A stretch of 64,000 nucleotides of DNA, taken from contig JBBBDQ010001453.1 in the NCBI GenBank assembly GCA_037127315.1, positions 1 to 64,000 of the forward strand, given 5' to 3'. The translations under genes were made by a program, and so were the position numbers. Below are positions 1 to 12,186 of this stretch, one piece after another. The stretch comes from Ascarosepion bandense. Taxonomy: Eukaryota; Mollusca; Cephalopoda; Sepiida; Sepiidae. The notes beneath the pieces are model-generated. The model ran no database searches. It was given only the letters and a program-made list of their open reading frames with translations, and was not told the origin of the DNA. The stretch's first letter is position 1; the number at the start of each line of letters is the position of its first letter.

Positions 1-18
1 GAGAAAAAGACAATTGTG

Positions 19-61
<43 letters not shown>

Positions 62-330
62 ATCAAATAAAAGAAATGCTTAGAAATTATTAAAGGGAAA
101 AGAGAAACGAAAGCAAGAAAATGAAAGATAAAAGAAAGAAGGAATCAAATACGAAAAATGATATTAAAGGAAAACGACAAACGTGACAAAGAAAGAAAGA
201 AAGAAAGAAAGAATCAAATAAGAAGAGGAATAATATTATTAAAGGAAAAAAAGACAAATGTAGAAAAGAAAGAAAGAAAAGAAAAGGAGCTCAAAAGAAA
301 GAAGTAACTAAATATCAGTTCCAAATGAAA
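1..330. repeat. GAAA-rich microsatellite in a degenerate ~75-bp tandem repeat
   Basis: Runs of the tetranucleotide GAAA alternate with a recurring core ATTAAAGG that returns near positions 86, 161 and 237. This gives a loose period of about 75 bases on top of the simple repeat. The strand is almost pure purine. No coding signal is seen. Confidence 0.8.
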
Positions 331-1190
331 GAAAGGAAAGGGTGTTTGAGTGAGCGAGTGAGTGGGCATAAGACAGAAGAGAGAAAGTAAGTACTTGTTT
401 CAACTTATCTCCCTAACCGGCCTCGCGTTCCATGTGGTGAAGGAGTGAAAATTATAAACAGCTAGTAATGGGGGGGGGGGGGTTTTACGTCTGATGGTTA
501 GGGTTAGGGTGGGATAGGTATGGGGATGGAAGAGATAAGGTTAAAGAGAAAGGATTTCGGAAATTCCTGACGTTCTTTCGCTTTCAAATTCAGAGACATC
601 TTTTCCAGAGTCACGCAGACGGATGCGGCGGGTGGAAACGGGGCGAGGCGAGACGAGACGAGACGAGGCAGGGCCGAGGCGGGGCGCGGCAGCGGAAGAC
701 AGAGACAGACCAACAGAGGCAACTGATGAGATGCCAACATCTTGGCTGACATAATGTTTTATAATGCTTGCGTGTCCCTAGTTCTCACTGGTTAGGCTTT
801 GTGGGTTTGGGGAGGGGAGTGAGGAGTAAGGTAAGGTAAGGTGGCCAGCTCAATTCTCTGAAAGCGTTTGTGTGTGAACCGGCCAGAATTTGCAGTTCGA
901 ATTCCAGTTAAGGTAGCTCGTATTCACTTAGCACAAATCCCCTTGTTGGAAATTTGGAAATACCTTTTATGTCACTGAACTTTTTGTCCCATTGCCAAAC
1001 AGACAAAAAAAAACAAAAAACAAAAATTGTCACAGACATGTCAGTATCACTGAGAGAAGTGATGAGAAAAAGTTAGTTATGGCTTCCATACTTGCTTACC
1101 ATCCACTGTTAAAAAAATGGTTACATATGTTGTCAATCTTACTTGAATGACAATGAAAGCCGACATTAAAATGAACACAGAAGAACCATA
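331..1190. other. no gene seen; locally GC-rich stretch
   Basis: This is mixed sequence with a run of G at about 471-482, a GACGA-type short repeat and CpG-rich stretch at about 630-700, and a GTAAG run near 826-842. An 82-codon antisense open frame overlaps the GC-rich part but has low complexity and no family resemblance. I see no gene. Confidence 0.5.
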
Positions 1191-1473
1191 ATTCATTTTT
1201 GACTAGCATTTTTTCATCTTCATTTTATTTGTTTTTTTATTACATTAGTAGTATTAGTAGCAATATTATCTTGAATTTTATTATTATTAGATGAAGCACT
1301 GTCAACCATTATTCATTTTTGACTAGGATTTCTTTCATCTTCATTTCACTTGCTTTTTATTACATTAGTAGTATTAGCAGTAATATTATCTTGAATTTTA
1401 TTATTAGATGAAACATTGTCAGCCTTTATTTATTTTTGACTAGGATTTCTTTCATCTTAATTTCACTTGTTTA
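1191..1473. repeat. 120-bp tandem repeat, about 2.4 copies
   Basis: The phrase ATTCATTTTTGACTAG starts at 1191 and 1311, and a related phrase follows near 1427. The intervening text matches closely. The third unit is cut off where the Helitron-like element begins. Confidence 0.85.
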
Positions 1474-1890
1474 TCTCTATATATAAAAGGCGATCTGCAA
1501 GTCTGTGTGTAACTGTTCCTTATGCATGCCTACATTTCTTAAGCTACGCCATTCAAACTTTCTAGGGACACATATCTACAGGGAACCCAGGTCAACACAT
1601 ACTTTTTGAGTTTAAGTTCAGCAATTTTTATCTTTCGCAATTTTTGGCCAATGGTGTCGATTGTTTACATTTGCCCCGTAAAACATCTAAGATCTAAGAT
1701 GGTTGCTAGATTACATCACAGAAATCAAATCAGACGTGTCAAACGCGACTAAAAAAAAAATAAATGAGCCTTTATATTTAATTTTTATTCTAACGTCTTA
1801 AAAATTCATTTGATCAACAAAAAAATGTGAATATTTTTCCCAGTAATTTTCATACAAAAGAAATATTTTTAAAAAATTTCTGAACTGAGA
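1474..1890 (+). mobile_element. Helitron-like element, 5' part only
   Basis: It begins with TC directly after an A, followed by a phrase ending AAAAGGCGATCTG. It matches the reverse complement of the element at 20316-21244 over about 400 bases, to about 1885. The 3' hairpin and CTAG end are missing, so this copy is truncated. It codes for nothing and would depend on an autonomous partner. The call rests on the terminal signature and the paired copy. Confidence 0.65.
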
Positions 1891-2016
1891 GCATAATAGT
1901 TTCTATATTTCTATATTTCAGTATAATTACATCTTTGAACAATAGTGCATCAGACACTTATTCTTCTCCGACTCTACATACTCTAATCCCTCTATACCCA
2001 TATATATATATATATA

Positions 2017-2480
2017 CAGTACTGTGCAAATGTATTAAGACAAGAACTATTTTATCTTTTATGAGGCATCAAAATAAAGTTTAAAATTATCCCTGTCCTA
2101 ACACTTTTGCACACTACCAGTAGTGTGCAAAAGTATTAGGACAGGGTTGATTTTCCTAAAAGCCTCACTGAAATTCAAATACAGGATGAAAAGCTAAACC
2201 TTTCTAAGAATTATTTAACTAAAAAGAAAGAAGAAGAAAAGCTTCGGAATTTTAATTGTCGATCCCCCCCGCCCCAAAGCCCTGATCTCAATCCTATTGG
2301 ACATCTATGGGATATTTTGGATAAAAAATATTAAATTTATGTTGTAACAAGTATTTTTCCTTCTTAAAGCATTTGTTGAGTAAATCAAATAAAACAACTT
2401 TAATTAAATTGTTTATTTTCTGTCAATATGCCTCATAAAAGATAAAATAGTTCTTGTCCTAATACTTTTGCACAGTACAG
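2017..2480 (+). mobile_element. Tc1/mariner-superfamily element, internally rearranged
   Basis: Inverted termini of about 53 bases (2017-2069 and 2428-2480) are flanked by TA. A transposase remnant at 2275-2334 reads QSPDLNPIGHLW in one frame and ends in a stop. That block is the classic Tc1 segment around the third catalytic acidic residue, although the family usually has E where this copy has G. Most of the transposase is gone. A second terminus pair forms a palindrome at 2091-2146, so another related end lies inside. Confidence 0.85.
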
Positions 2481-2845
2481 TATATATTCTATGTGTCATG
2501 TGATGCTGGCAGCCCAGTACCATGAATTATTTGAGAAAGATGTCGACATTCTTTACTCCCTGGCAACCCATGTTCAAATACAAATGTTAGCAGTGGCACA
2601 TTATTCTCATGTGACAATGATTACAAGGAAAGTTCTATTGTAAAAATATTGATCAGTCAAGATTTTTGGGAAATATTAATGGTGTATCATTTATGAGTTG
2701 AAGTCTTAGGAGAGTTACATGTGTTCATATGTAAGTATGTTATTTTATTGAGTCAGGACCAGGATTAATCTTGCACAAAGTAGGGTGTGTCTTGCTTGAC
2801 AGAGGATTTGTCATAATGATGTGAGGCAAGACTTTAAAAAGCTAG
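2481..2845. other. no gene seen
   Basis: AT-rich sequence between the Tc1-type element and the 49-bp satellite. I recognise no repeat family and no coding segment. Confidence 0.5.
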
Positions 2846-5800
2846 ATGCTTTTCAAGATGCTCAAATCAGACACTCACAGTCCAAGTACACCAAAAGTTT
2901 TTAACAAAAAACTATCTCTTGGAAAGTTGCAATTCAAGGCTGAAGACCCCATGCTAGCCTTATATATTAAGAAGGTTACTGTTCAAGGCTGCAGACACCA
3001 TCCTGGATTTATATATATGGAAGGTTGCCATTCAAGGTTGAAAACACTGTCATAGCCTTAAATATTCAGAAGGTTGCCATTCAAGGCTGCAGCACCCCAT
3101 TCTGGCTTTTTATATTTGGAAGGTTGACATTCAAGGTTGCAGATCTAATCCTGGTTTTTTATATTTGGAAGGTTGCCATTCAAGGCCGCAGACCACATCC
3201 TGGCTTTTTATATTTGGAAGGTTGACATTCAAGGTTGCAGACACTCTCCTGGGTTTTTATATTTGGCAGGTTGCCATTCATGGCTGCAGACCCCATCCTG
3301 GCTTTTTATATTTGGAAGGTTGCCATTCAAGGCTGCAGACCCTATCTTGGCTTTTCATATATGGAAGGTTGCCATTCAAATCTGCAGACCCCATCCTGGC
3401 TTTTTATATTTGGAAGGTTGCCATTCAAGGCTGCAGACCCTATCTTGGCTTTTCATATATGGAAGGTTGCCATTCAAATCTGCAGACCCCATCCTGGCTT
3501 TTTATATTTGGAAGTTTGCCATCCAAGGCTGCAGACCCAATCCTGTCTTTCTATATTTGGAAGGTTGCCATCCACGGCTGCAAAACTCATCATGGCCTTT
3601 TATATTTGCAATGCTGCCATTCAAGTCTGCAGACCCCATCCTGGCTTTTTATATTTGGATGGTTGCCATTCAAGTCTGTAGACCCCCATCCTGGCTTTTT
3701 ATATTTGGAAGTTTGCCATCCAAGGCTGCAGACCCAATCCTGTCTTTTTATATTTGGAAGGTTGCCATTCAAGGCTGCAGGCCACATCTTAGCCTTTGAT
3801 ATTTAGAAGATTGCCATTCATTTTGCAGACCCCATCCTGGCTTTTTATATGTGGATGGTTGCCATTCAAGGCTGCAAACCCCATCCTGGCCTTTTATATT
3901 TGGAAGGTTGCCATTCAAGGCTGCAGCCCCATCCTAGCCTTTGATATTTAGAAGATTGACATTCAGGTAGCTGACTAAATCCTGGCTTTTTATATGTGGA
4001 TGGTTGCCATTTAAGGCTACAAACACCATCCTGGCCTTTTATATTTGGAAGGATGCCATTCAAGGCTGCAGGCCACATCTTAGCCTTTGATATTTAGAAG
4101 ATTGCCATTCATTTTGCAGACCCCATCCTGGCTTTTTATATGTGGATGGTTGCCATTCAAGGCTGCAAACCCCATCCTGGCCTTTTATATTTGGAAGGTT
4201 GCCATTCAAGGCTGCAGGCCACATCCTAGCCTTTGATATTTAGAAGATTGCCATTCAGGTAGCTGCCTAAACCCTGGCTTTTTATATGTGGATGGTTGCC
4301 ATTCAAGGCTGCAAACCTCATCCTGGCCTTTTATATTTGGAATGTTGCCATTCAAGTCTGCAGACCACATCCTAGCCTTTGATATTTAGACGATTGTCAT
4401 TCAGGTTGCAGACCCCATCCTGGCCTTTTATATTTGGAAGGTTGCCATTCAAGTCTGCAGACCCCATCCTGGCTTTTTATATTTGGATGGTTGCCATTCA
4501 AGTCTGTAGACCCCCATCCTGGCTTTTTATATTTGGAAGTTTGCCATTCAAGGCTGCAAACCACATCCTGGCCTTTTATATTTGGAATGTTGCCATTCAA
4601 GTCTGCAGACCACTTCCTAGACTTTGATATTTAGAAGATTGCCATTCAGGTTGCAGACCCCATCCTGTCTTTTTATATGTGGATTGTTGCCATTCAAGGC
4701 TGCAAACCACATCCTGGCCTTTTATATTTGGAAGGTTGCCATTCAAGTCTGCAGAACCCATCTTGGCTTTTTATATTTGGATGGTTGCCATTCAAGTCTG
4801 TAGACCCCCATCCTGGCTTTTTATATTTGGAAGTTTGCCATTCAAGGCTGCAAACCACATCCTGGCCTTTTATATTTGGAATGTTGCCATTCAAGTCTGC
4901 AGACCACATCCTAGCCTTTGATATTTAGACGATTGACATTCAGGTTGCAGACCCCATCCTGGCCTTTTATATGTGGATGGTTGACATTCAAGGCTGCAAA
5001 CCCCATCTTGGCCTTTTATATTTGGAAGATTGCTCTTCAAGGCTGCAGGCCACATCTTAGCCTTTGATATTTAGAAGATTGCCATTCACTTTGCAGACCC
5101 CACCCTGGCTTTTTATATGTGGATGGTTGCCATTCAAGGCGGCAAACCCCATCCTGGCCTTTTATATTTGGAAGGTTGCCATTCAAGTCTGCAGACCCCA
5201 TCCTGCCTTTTCATATTTGGAAGGCTGCCATTCAAGTCTGTAGACCCTCTTCTTTAATTTTATATTTGGATGGTTGCCATTCAAGGCGGCAAACCCCATC
5301 CTGGCCTTTTATATTTGGAAGGTTGCTCTTCAAGGCTGCAGACCACATCCTAGCCTTTGATATTTAGAAGATTGCCATTCAGGTTGCAGACCACATCCTG
5401 GCTTTTTATATGTGGATGGTTGCCATTCAAGGCAGCAAACCCCATCCTGGCTTTTTATATTTGGAAGGTTGCCATTCAAGTCTGTAGACCCTCTCCTGGA
5501 ATTTTATATTTGGATGGTTGCCATTCAAGGCTGCGAATCCCATCCTGGCCTTTTATATTTGGAATGTTGCCATTCAAGTCTGCAGACCCCATCCTGGCTT
5601 TTTATATGTGGATGGTTGCCATTCAAGGCTGCAAACCACATCCTGGCCTTTTATATTTGGAAGGTTGCCATTCAAGTCTGTAGACCCTCTCCTGGAATTT
5701 TATATTTGGATGGTTGCCATTCAAGGCTGCAAACCACATCCTGGCCTTTTATATTTGGAAGGTTGCCATTCAAGTCTGCAGACCACATCCTAGCCTTTGA

Positions 5801-8800
5801 TATTTAGAAGATTGCCATTCAGGTTGCAGACCCCATCCTGGGGTTTTATATGTGGATGGTTGCCATCTAAGGCTGCAGAACTCATCATGGCCTTTTATAT
5901 TTGGAAGGTTGCCATTCAAGTCTGCAGACCCTCTCCTGGAATTTTATATTTGGATGGTTGCCATTCAAGGCTGCAAACACCATCTTGGCCTTTTATATTT
6001 GGAAAGTTGCCATTCAAGGCTGCAGGCCACATCTTAGCCTTTGATATTTAGAAGATTGCCATTCAGGTTGCAAACCCCATCCTGGCTTTTTATATGTAGA
6101 TGGTTGCCATTCAAGGCAGCAAACCCCATCCTGGCCTTTTATATTTGGAAGGTTGCCATTCAAGTCTGCAGACCCCATCCTGGCTTTTCATATTTGGAAG
6201 ATTGCCATTCAAGTCTGTAGACCCACTCCTGGAATTTTATATTTGGAAGGTTGCCATTCAAGGCTGCAGACCCCATCCTGGCTTTTCATATTTGGAAGGT
6301 TGCCATTCATGTCTGTAGACACTCGCATGGAATTTTATATTTGGATGGTTGCCATTCAAGGCAGCAAAACCCCATCCTGGCCTTTTATATTTGGAAGGTT
6401 GCCATTCAAGGGTGCAGGCCACATCTTAGCCTTTGATATTTAGAAGATTGCCAGTCAGGTTGCAGACCCCATCCTGGCTTTTTATATGTGGAAGGTTGCC
6501 ATCCAAGGCTGCAAACCCCATCCTGGCCTTTTATATTTGGAAGGTTGCCATTCAAGGCTGCAGACCCCATCCTGGCTTTTTATATTTGGAAGGTTGCCAT
6601 TCAAGGCTGCAGACATTCTCCTCGAATTTTATATTTGGATGGTTGCCATTCAAAGCTGCAGACCCCATCCTGGCTTTTCATATTTGGAAGGTTGCCATTC
6701 ATGTCTTTAGACACTCGCCTGGAATTTTATATTTGGATGGTTGCCATTCAAGGCTGCGAATCCCATCCTGGCCTTTTATATTTGGAATGTTGCCATTCAA
6801 GTCTGTAGACCCCCATCCTGGCTTTTTATATTTGGAAGGTTGCCATTCAAGGCTGCAGACACTCTCCTGGCTTTTTATATGTGGATGGTTGCCATCCAAG
6901 GCTGCAGAACTCATCATGGCCTTTTATATTTGGAAGGTTGCCATTCAAGTCTGCAGACCCTCTCCTGGAATTTTATATTTGGATGGTTGCCATTCAAGGC
7001 TGCAAACACCATCCTGGCCTTTTATACTTGGAAGGTTGCCATTCAAGGCTGCAGGCCACATCTTAGCCTTGATATTTAGAAGATTGCCATTCAGGTTGCA
7101 AAGCCCATCCTGGCTTTTTATATGTGGATGGTTGTCATTCAAGGCGGCACACCCCATCCTGGCCTTTTATATTTGGAAGGTTGCCATTCAAGTCTGCAGA
7201 CCCCATCCTGGCTTTTCATATTTGGAAGGTTGCCATTCAAGTCTGTAGACCCTCTCCTGGAATTTTATATTTGGAAGGTTGCCATTCAAGGCTGCAGACC
7301 CCATCCTGGCTTTTCATATTTGGAAGGTTGCCATTCATGTCTGTAGACACTCGCCTGGAATTTTATATTTGGATGGTTGCCATTCAAGGCAGCAAAACCC
7401 CATCCTGGCCTTTTATATTTGGAAGGTTGCCATTCAAGGGTGCAGGCCACATCTTAGCCTTTGATATTTAGAAGATTGCCATTCAGGTTGCAGACCCCAT
7501 CCTGGCTTTTTATATGTGGATGGTTGCCATCCAAGTCTGCAGAACTCATCATGGCCTTTTATATTTGGAATGTTGCCATTCAAGTCTGCAGACCCCATCC
7601 TGGCTTTTTATATTTGGAAGGTTGCCATTCAAGTCTGTAGACCCCCATCCTGGCTTTTTATATTTGGAAGGTTGCCATTCAAGGCTGCAGACACTCTCCT
7701 GGAATTTTATATTTGGATGGTTGCCATTCAAGGCTGCAAACCACATCCTGGCCTTTTATCTTTGGAAGGTTGCCATTCAGGTTGCAAACCCCATCCTGGC
7801 TTTTTATATGTGGATGGTTGCCATTCAAGGCTGCAAACCACATCCTGGCCTTTTATATTTGGAAGGTTGCCATTCAAGTCTGTAGACCCTCTCCTGGAAT
7901 TTTATATTTGGATGGTTGCCATTCAAGGCTGCGAATCCCATCCTGGCCTTTTATATTTGGAATGTTGCCATTCAAGTCTGTAGACCCCCATCCTGGCTTT
8001 TTATATTTGGAAGGTTGCCATTCAAGGCTGCAGACACTCTCCTGGCTTTTTATATGTGGATGGTTGCCATCCAAGGCTGCAGAACTCATCATGGTCCTTT
8101 TATATTTGGAAGGTTGCCATTCAAGTCTGCAGACCCTCTCCTGGAATTTTATATTTGGATGGTTGCCATTCAAGGCTGCAAACCACATCCTGGCCTTTTA
8201 TATTTGGAAGGTTGCCATTCAAGGCTGCAGACACTCTCCTGGCTTTTTATATGTGGATGGTTGCCATCCAAGGCTGCAGAACTCATCATGGCCTTTTATA
8301 TTTGGAAGGTTGCCATTCAAGTCTGCAGACCCTCTCCTGGAATTTTATATTTGGATGGTTGCCATTCAAGGCTGCAAACACCATCCTGGCCTTTTATACT
8401 TGGAAGGTTGCCATTCAAGGCTGCAGGCCACATCTTTGCCTTGATATTTAGAAGATTGCCATTCAGGTTGCAAAGCCCATCCTGGCTTTTTATATGTGGA
8501 TGGTTGCCATTCAAGGCGGCACACCCCATCCTGGCCTTTTATATTTGGAAAGTTGCCATTCAAGTCTGCAGACCCCATCCTGGCTTTTCATATTTGGAAG
8601 GTTGCCATTCAAGTCTGTAGACCCTCTCCTGGAATTTTATATTTGGAAGGTTGCCATTCAAGGCTGCAGACCCCATCCTGGCTTTTCATATTTGGAAGGT
8701 TGCCATTCAAGGCTGCAGGCCACATCTTAGCCTTTGATATTTAGAAGATTGCCATTCAGGTTGCAGACCCCATCCTGGCTTTTTATATGTGGATGGTTGC

Positions 8801-9235
8801 CATCCAAGGCTGCAGAACTCATCATGGCCTTTTATATTTGGAATGTTGCCATTCAAGTCTGCAGACCCCATCCTGGCTTTTTATATTTGGAAGGTTGCCA
8901 TTCAAGTCTGTAGACCCCCATCCTGGCTGTTTATATTTGGAAGGTTGCCATTCAAGGCTGCAGACACTCTCCTGGAATTTTATATTTGGATGGTTGCCCT
9001 TCAAGGCTGCAAACCCCATCCTGGCCTTTTATATTTGGAATGTTGCCATTCAGGTTGCAGACCCCATCCTGGCTTTTTATATGTGGATGGTTGCCATTCA
9101 AGGCTGCAAACCACATCCTGGCCTTTTATATTTGGAAGGTTGCCATTCAAGGCTGCAGGCCACATCTTAGCAGGCCACATCTTAGAAGATTGCCTTTCAG
9201 GTTGTAAAACCCATCCTGGCTTTTTATACATAAGC
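2846..9235. repeat. 49-bp satellite array, about 130 units
   Basis: The unit contains GGTTGCCATTCAAGGCTGCA followed by a CCCCATCCTGG block and a TTTTTATAT block. Successive GCC anchors are 49 bases apart (for example 3371 and 3420). The first units (2.85-3.2 kb) are diverged and the rest are tight variants. A variant carrying a GATATTTAGAAGATTG block recurs at multiples of 49, giving a higher-order pattern. Because 49 is not a multiple of 3, the unit rotates through all three frames; few units contain stops, so spurious open frames of up to 271 codons appear on both strands. These are not genes. Confidence 0.97.
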
Positions 9236-9255
9236 AGAGCAGCATAAGTAAATGG

Positions 9256-9375
9256 ACCTAGTGAGCCAACAAACCTACCATGGTTTCACCTAAACAGATC
9301 TTCAGGGAAGGCTGGCCAACCTTTCCTGAAGATCTGTTTAGGTGAAACCTTGGTCGGTTTGTTGGCTCACTAGGT
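9256..9375. repeat. fold-back hairpin, ~51-base arms
   Basis: Arm 9256-9306 is the near-perfect reverse complement of 9325-9375, with an 18-base spacer. It lies just after the 49-bp satellite and before a (TA)n run. It is likely a small fold-back element. The arms contain CTGAAGATC and GTGAAACC, weakly like a hammerhead core, which I do not call. Confidence 0.85.
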
Positions 9376-9376
9376 T

Positions 9377-9377
9377 A

Positions 9378-9425
<48 letters not shown>
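9377..9425. repeat. (TA)n microsatellite
   Basis: An uninterrupted TA run of about 45 bases. Similar runs recur across the window, often at the edges of mobile elements. Confidence 0.95.
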
Positions 9426-9426
<1 letters not shown>

Positions 9427-9513
9427 GGTATTTAACAAAAATTTAAATATATTTATATATATACATATTAAAAACAGAAATAGTGTTGTTCCAATGAGAG
9501 AAATTGGTATTGG

Positions 9514-10112
9514 TATAGAATAAAAAGTGTGAGAGGCTATGACCATTTTGTTTAAAGTGCATGTTTATAATACATCAAATTTGTTTAAAGTGTATATTTA
9601 TTATACCCCAAATTCAAATAGTATCCCCAAAGCAATAAAAAGAACCAGATGACCCGATAGAAAACTAATGCAGACCAATTTGCAAGTCAATGAAAAATTC
9701 CTAGATAACAAAGGCACCTCCAAGATAAACTTAATGTGCTAATGTGAAGAACTCCACCCCACAATCATTTCAACTTGGTGGTCAGCTGTTGATTTATTTA
9801 TAGGTTTATCCATTTTTACACACCTGATGTGAAAAACTGCCAATCCCACAACCATTTCAACTGGGTGGCCACCACTTGATTTACTTACTACGTATTTATA
9901 AACGATACCTTGGCCATCAGAAACAAAAAAGGAACTGATACATAAAGTCACAAGTTTATTTGCCTGAAGCAAGTCAACTTTAGACACAAAACATGTGTAG
10001 TGTCACAAATACCATTATGGATATTAATGTATTATAATCTGTGTAATAACAACAACAATAAATATACACTTTAAACAAAATGTTCACTGCCTCTCACACT
10101 TTTTACTCTATA
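9514..10112. mobile_element. MITE-like element with ~50-bp terminal inverted repeats
   Basis: The left end TATAGAATAAAAAGTGTGAG is mirrored at 10090-10112, and the match extends inward through a TTTGTTTAAAGTG block (mirrored near 10070). The interior of about 500 bases holds two diverged copies of a block with CCCCACAATCATTTCAAC. An 82-codon antisense frame there only reflects this duplication. No transposase is visible. Confidence 0.75.
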
Positions 10113-10137
10113 TATATATAATTATTTAATTATTTAT

Positions 10138-10245
10138 TTTTTGGTCATAATTAAATTAGACCAGTACAGAGTTGTATCAAAAAATGTTTAATACAATTAC
10201 ATTGTAGAACTTTTGATTTGATTTTTCATTTATAAATGAGTTATT
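10138..10245 (-). repeat. dispersed repeat, second copy at 48065-48170
   Basis: The reverse complement of this stretch matches 48065-48170 over about 100 bases, including AATTGTATT and GGTCTAATT blocks. This shows an interspersed family of unknown type. It is immediately followed by a 16-base-arm hairpin (10272-10320) built on CTTCAGGTGATTT. Confidence 0.65.
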
Positions 10246-10491
10246 ATGCAACCCAGATTTCTACCTTCCAGTGTCTTCAGGTGATTTAAAATAATAATTA
10301 TTGAAAATCACCTGAAGACAAAGGAAATATATATATATATATATATTACTGATGCCAGTACCTTTTTCTTTCCCTTTTCTTTCTTTGTATTTTTATTTTT
10401 ATTTTCATTTTTATTTTTTATTTTTATCTTTCTCTTCAGTTAAAGAAAATGCTTATTCCAGATAAATTTTTTGTATCAAATGGAAGTTATC

Positions 10492-11211
10492 AGGTTGTCC
10501 CAAAAGTTCGTAAATACTTGCGAAATGGGTCTATCTGGTCCAGCACAATCGAGAGAAGCGATGGGTTCAGAAAGGGCAAGAGACACCGTCGGTTCCAAAA
10601 CAAGATCGATTCGGCAAGAAAGTCATGTTGTGCGTTTGGAGGAACTTTGAAGGAATCATACATTTTGAGTTAGTTCCGAATGGTCGTGCCATCAGTGCCG
10701 AACTTTACTGTCAGTAACGAGTGGGTCTACGAAAAGTTGAAGTAAAAGTACCCGGCTCTGATCAACCGAAAGTGCACTTTGATGCAGCAGGACAATGCCA
10801 AGCCACACACCGCCAGAAAGACCAAAGACAAGTTTGAATAGCTGGACGGCATTAAGTTTCTGCCACATCCAGTCTATAATCCTGGCTGTGTTCCATCAGA
10901 TTACGGCCCTTTCCGCTCAATGCAAAACTTTCTGAAGGGCTGCCGATTCGACTCATTTGATGAAGTCGAGGAAGTGTGTCAAGAATTCTTTGATTCAAAG
11001 CTGGGTGAATGGTACTTTGACCAAATCTGAAAGCTTACAGACCAACAGCAGAAAGTCTTGTAAAATGATGGTCTTTATTTTGAGCAATAATTTTTGTTGT
11101 TTTTGTGAGTAAAATTTCAATTTTTTTGCAAGTGTTTTCTGGTAACCTTAGATTACTTGGCGAGTAAAATTTCAATTATTTGGAAGTGTTTACAAACTTT
11201 TGGGACAACCT
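10492..11211 (+). pseudogene. mariner transposase pseudogene with terminal repeats
   Basis: The ends AGGTTGTCCCAAAAGTT (10492) and its mirror ending at 11211 are typical mariner termini. Between them, in scattered frames, are recognisable blocks of a mariner DDE transposase: a KVMLCVWRNFEGIIHFEL-like block near 10620, QQDNAKPHTARKT near 10786, and VPSDYGPFRSMQNFL near 10890. The second and third catalytic aspartates remain about 34-36 codons apart, as in mariner. Stops and frameshifts break the frame repeatedly. The amino-terminal DNA-binding part is nearly absent, so the copy is internally deleted and dead. Confidence 0.9.
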
Positions 11212-11219
11212 AATATATT

Positions 11220-11518
11220 GTAAGGTCTGATGAAATGAACTAATTAGCTCATAGAAATGAACTATATTTTATAACCACTTGAAATGACGTGTTGAGTTTT
11301 CCTTCATAAATATATATATATATATATATATATAGTATTGTAACTAAGTTGTAGAACTCATAGATTTTTTAACCTTTTGTTCATGCATTTACTTTTATAA
11401 AGATATCAACTAAATCACCTGAAGAAGAAGCAGTCCACATACAAGGCTAGCTTCGAAACGCAAAAATTTTTGTGTAGTGATACTATGAACTTATAAACCA
11501 TTGTAACAACTATTACAG

Positions 11519-11552
<34 letters not shown>

Positions 11553-11592
11553 TTTTAAATGTTGAAAAATTGAATTAAAAAAAGATCTCAGT
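11220..11592. other. AT-rich spacer with (TA)n runs
   Basis: It contains (TA)n near 11310-11331 and 11518-11546. A phrase CACCTGAAGAAGAAG followed about 25 bases later by CGAAACGC at 11415-11465 resembles tails of Penelope-like elements. It is too diverged to call. Confidence 0.4.
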
Positions 11593-11630
11593 TGACCCTG
11601 ATGATAAATGGGATGGAAACCGGTCGGTCA
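11593..11630 (+). ncRNA. hammerhead-ribozyme-like motif
   Basis: CTGATGA (11598-11604) is followed after 11 bases by GAAA (11616-11619), then the palindrome CCGG, then TC. TGACC before the core pairs perfectly with GGTCA after the expected cleavage site (stem I, 5 bp). Stem III would be the self-complementary ACCGGT, as in minimal dimer-acting hammerheads. Stem II (11605-11615) does not fold well, which weakens the call. It may be a decayed copy from a Penelope-like element, a group known to carry such ribozymes. Confidence 0.4.
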
Positions 11631-11639
11631 TTTTCATAT

Positions 11640-11974
11640 TTCTTATTTTTTATACCATCTATTGTTATTCTATCATCTATAAATGCCTGTAAGTATGAAA
11701 TTTACTTTATTTCTTGCCATTATGAAATTTTATGCCTATAACAATTTGTTTATATATATCTTGCTTTCCTTCACTACTAGCACAGCCCTGAGTTTCATGT
11801 GCGCTGTAATTGTCAGATACTGATTTAAAAAGTAGCTCTGTTATTATAAATCAAATGGTCTATTTTATTATTATAGATCTATACTCATACAAAAACCACT
11901 ATTAGCATCAGCATGCACTCAATGTGTGATATATATATATATATTTAGTGTATCGAGGCAGCAAATAATTTTCA
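11640..11974. other. no gene seen
   Basis: AT-rich unassigned sequence with a short (TA)n run at about 11930. It includes the phrase CCTGAGTTTCATG, which recurs at other element edges (for example 47.84 and 53.04 kb). Confidence 0.4.
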
Positions 11975-12186
11975 AAACATATACTGTTAAATATAAGAGA
12001 CAATGAATGTCTATTATGTTTAAACATGAGCCGTTCTAAATGTTGTATTTTGGCTTTAATTTCAGTTGAAAATAAAGACAAAAATTCTCCAACATTTGGA
12101 TAATTTTTTATTCAGTTGGTTCTGATCAGAGTATAATTAAACAACATTTCTCAGGAAAACATAACCATGTAGGTAATATCAGACAG

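Noticed and set aside
504..752. 82-codon antisense frame with a leucine-rich start resembling a signal peptide
   Set aside because: It overlaps a GACGA/GC-rich simple repeat and has no supporting motif or neighbouring exon.
6433..7248. 271-codon open frame, longest in the window
   Set aside because: It lies wholly inside the 49-bp satellite and is the unit read in rotating frames; equivalent frames exist in other phases and on the other strand.
9325..9360. CTGAAGATC...GTGAAACC as another hammerhead core
   Set aside because: The spacing and stems do not fit, and the sequence is one arm of a perfect hairpin whose other arm would compete.
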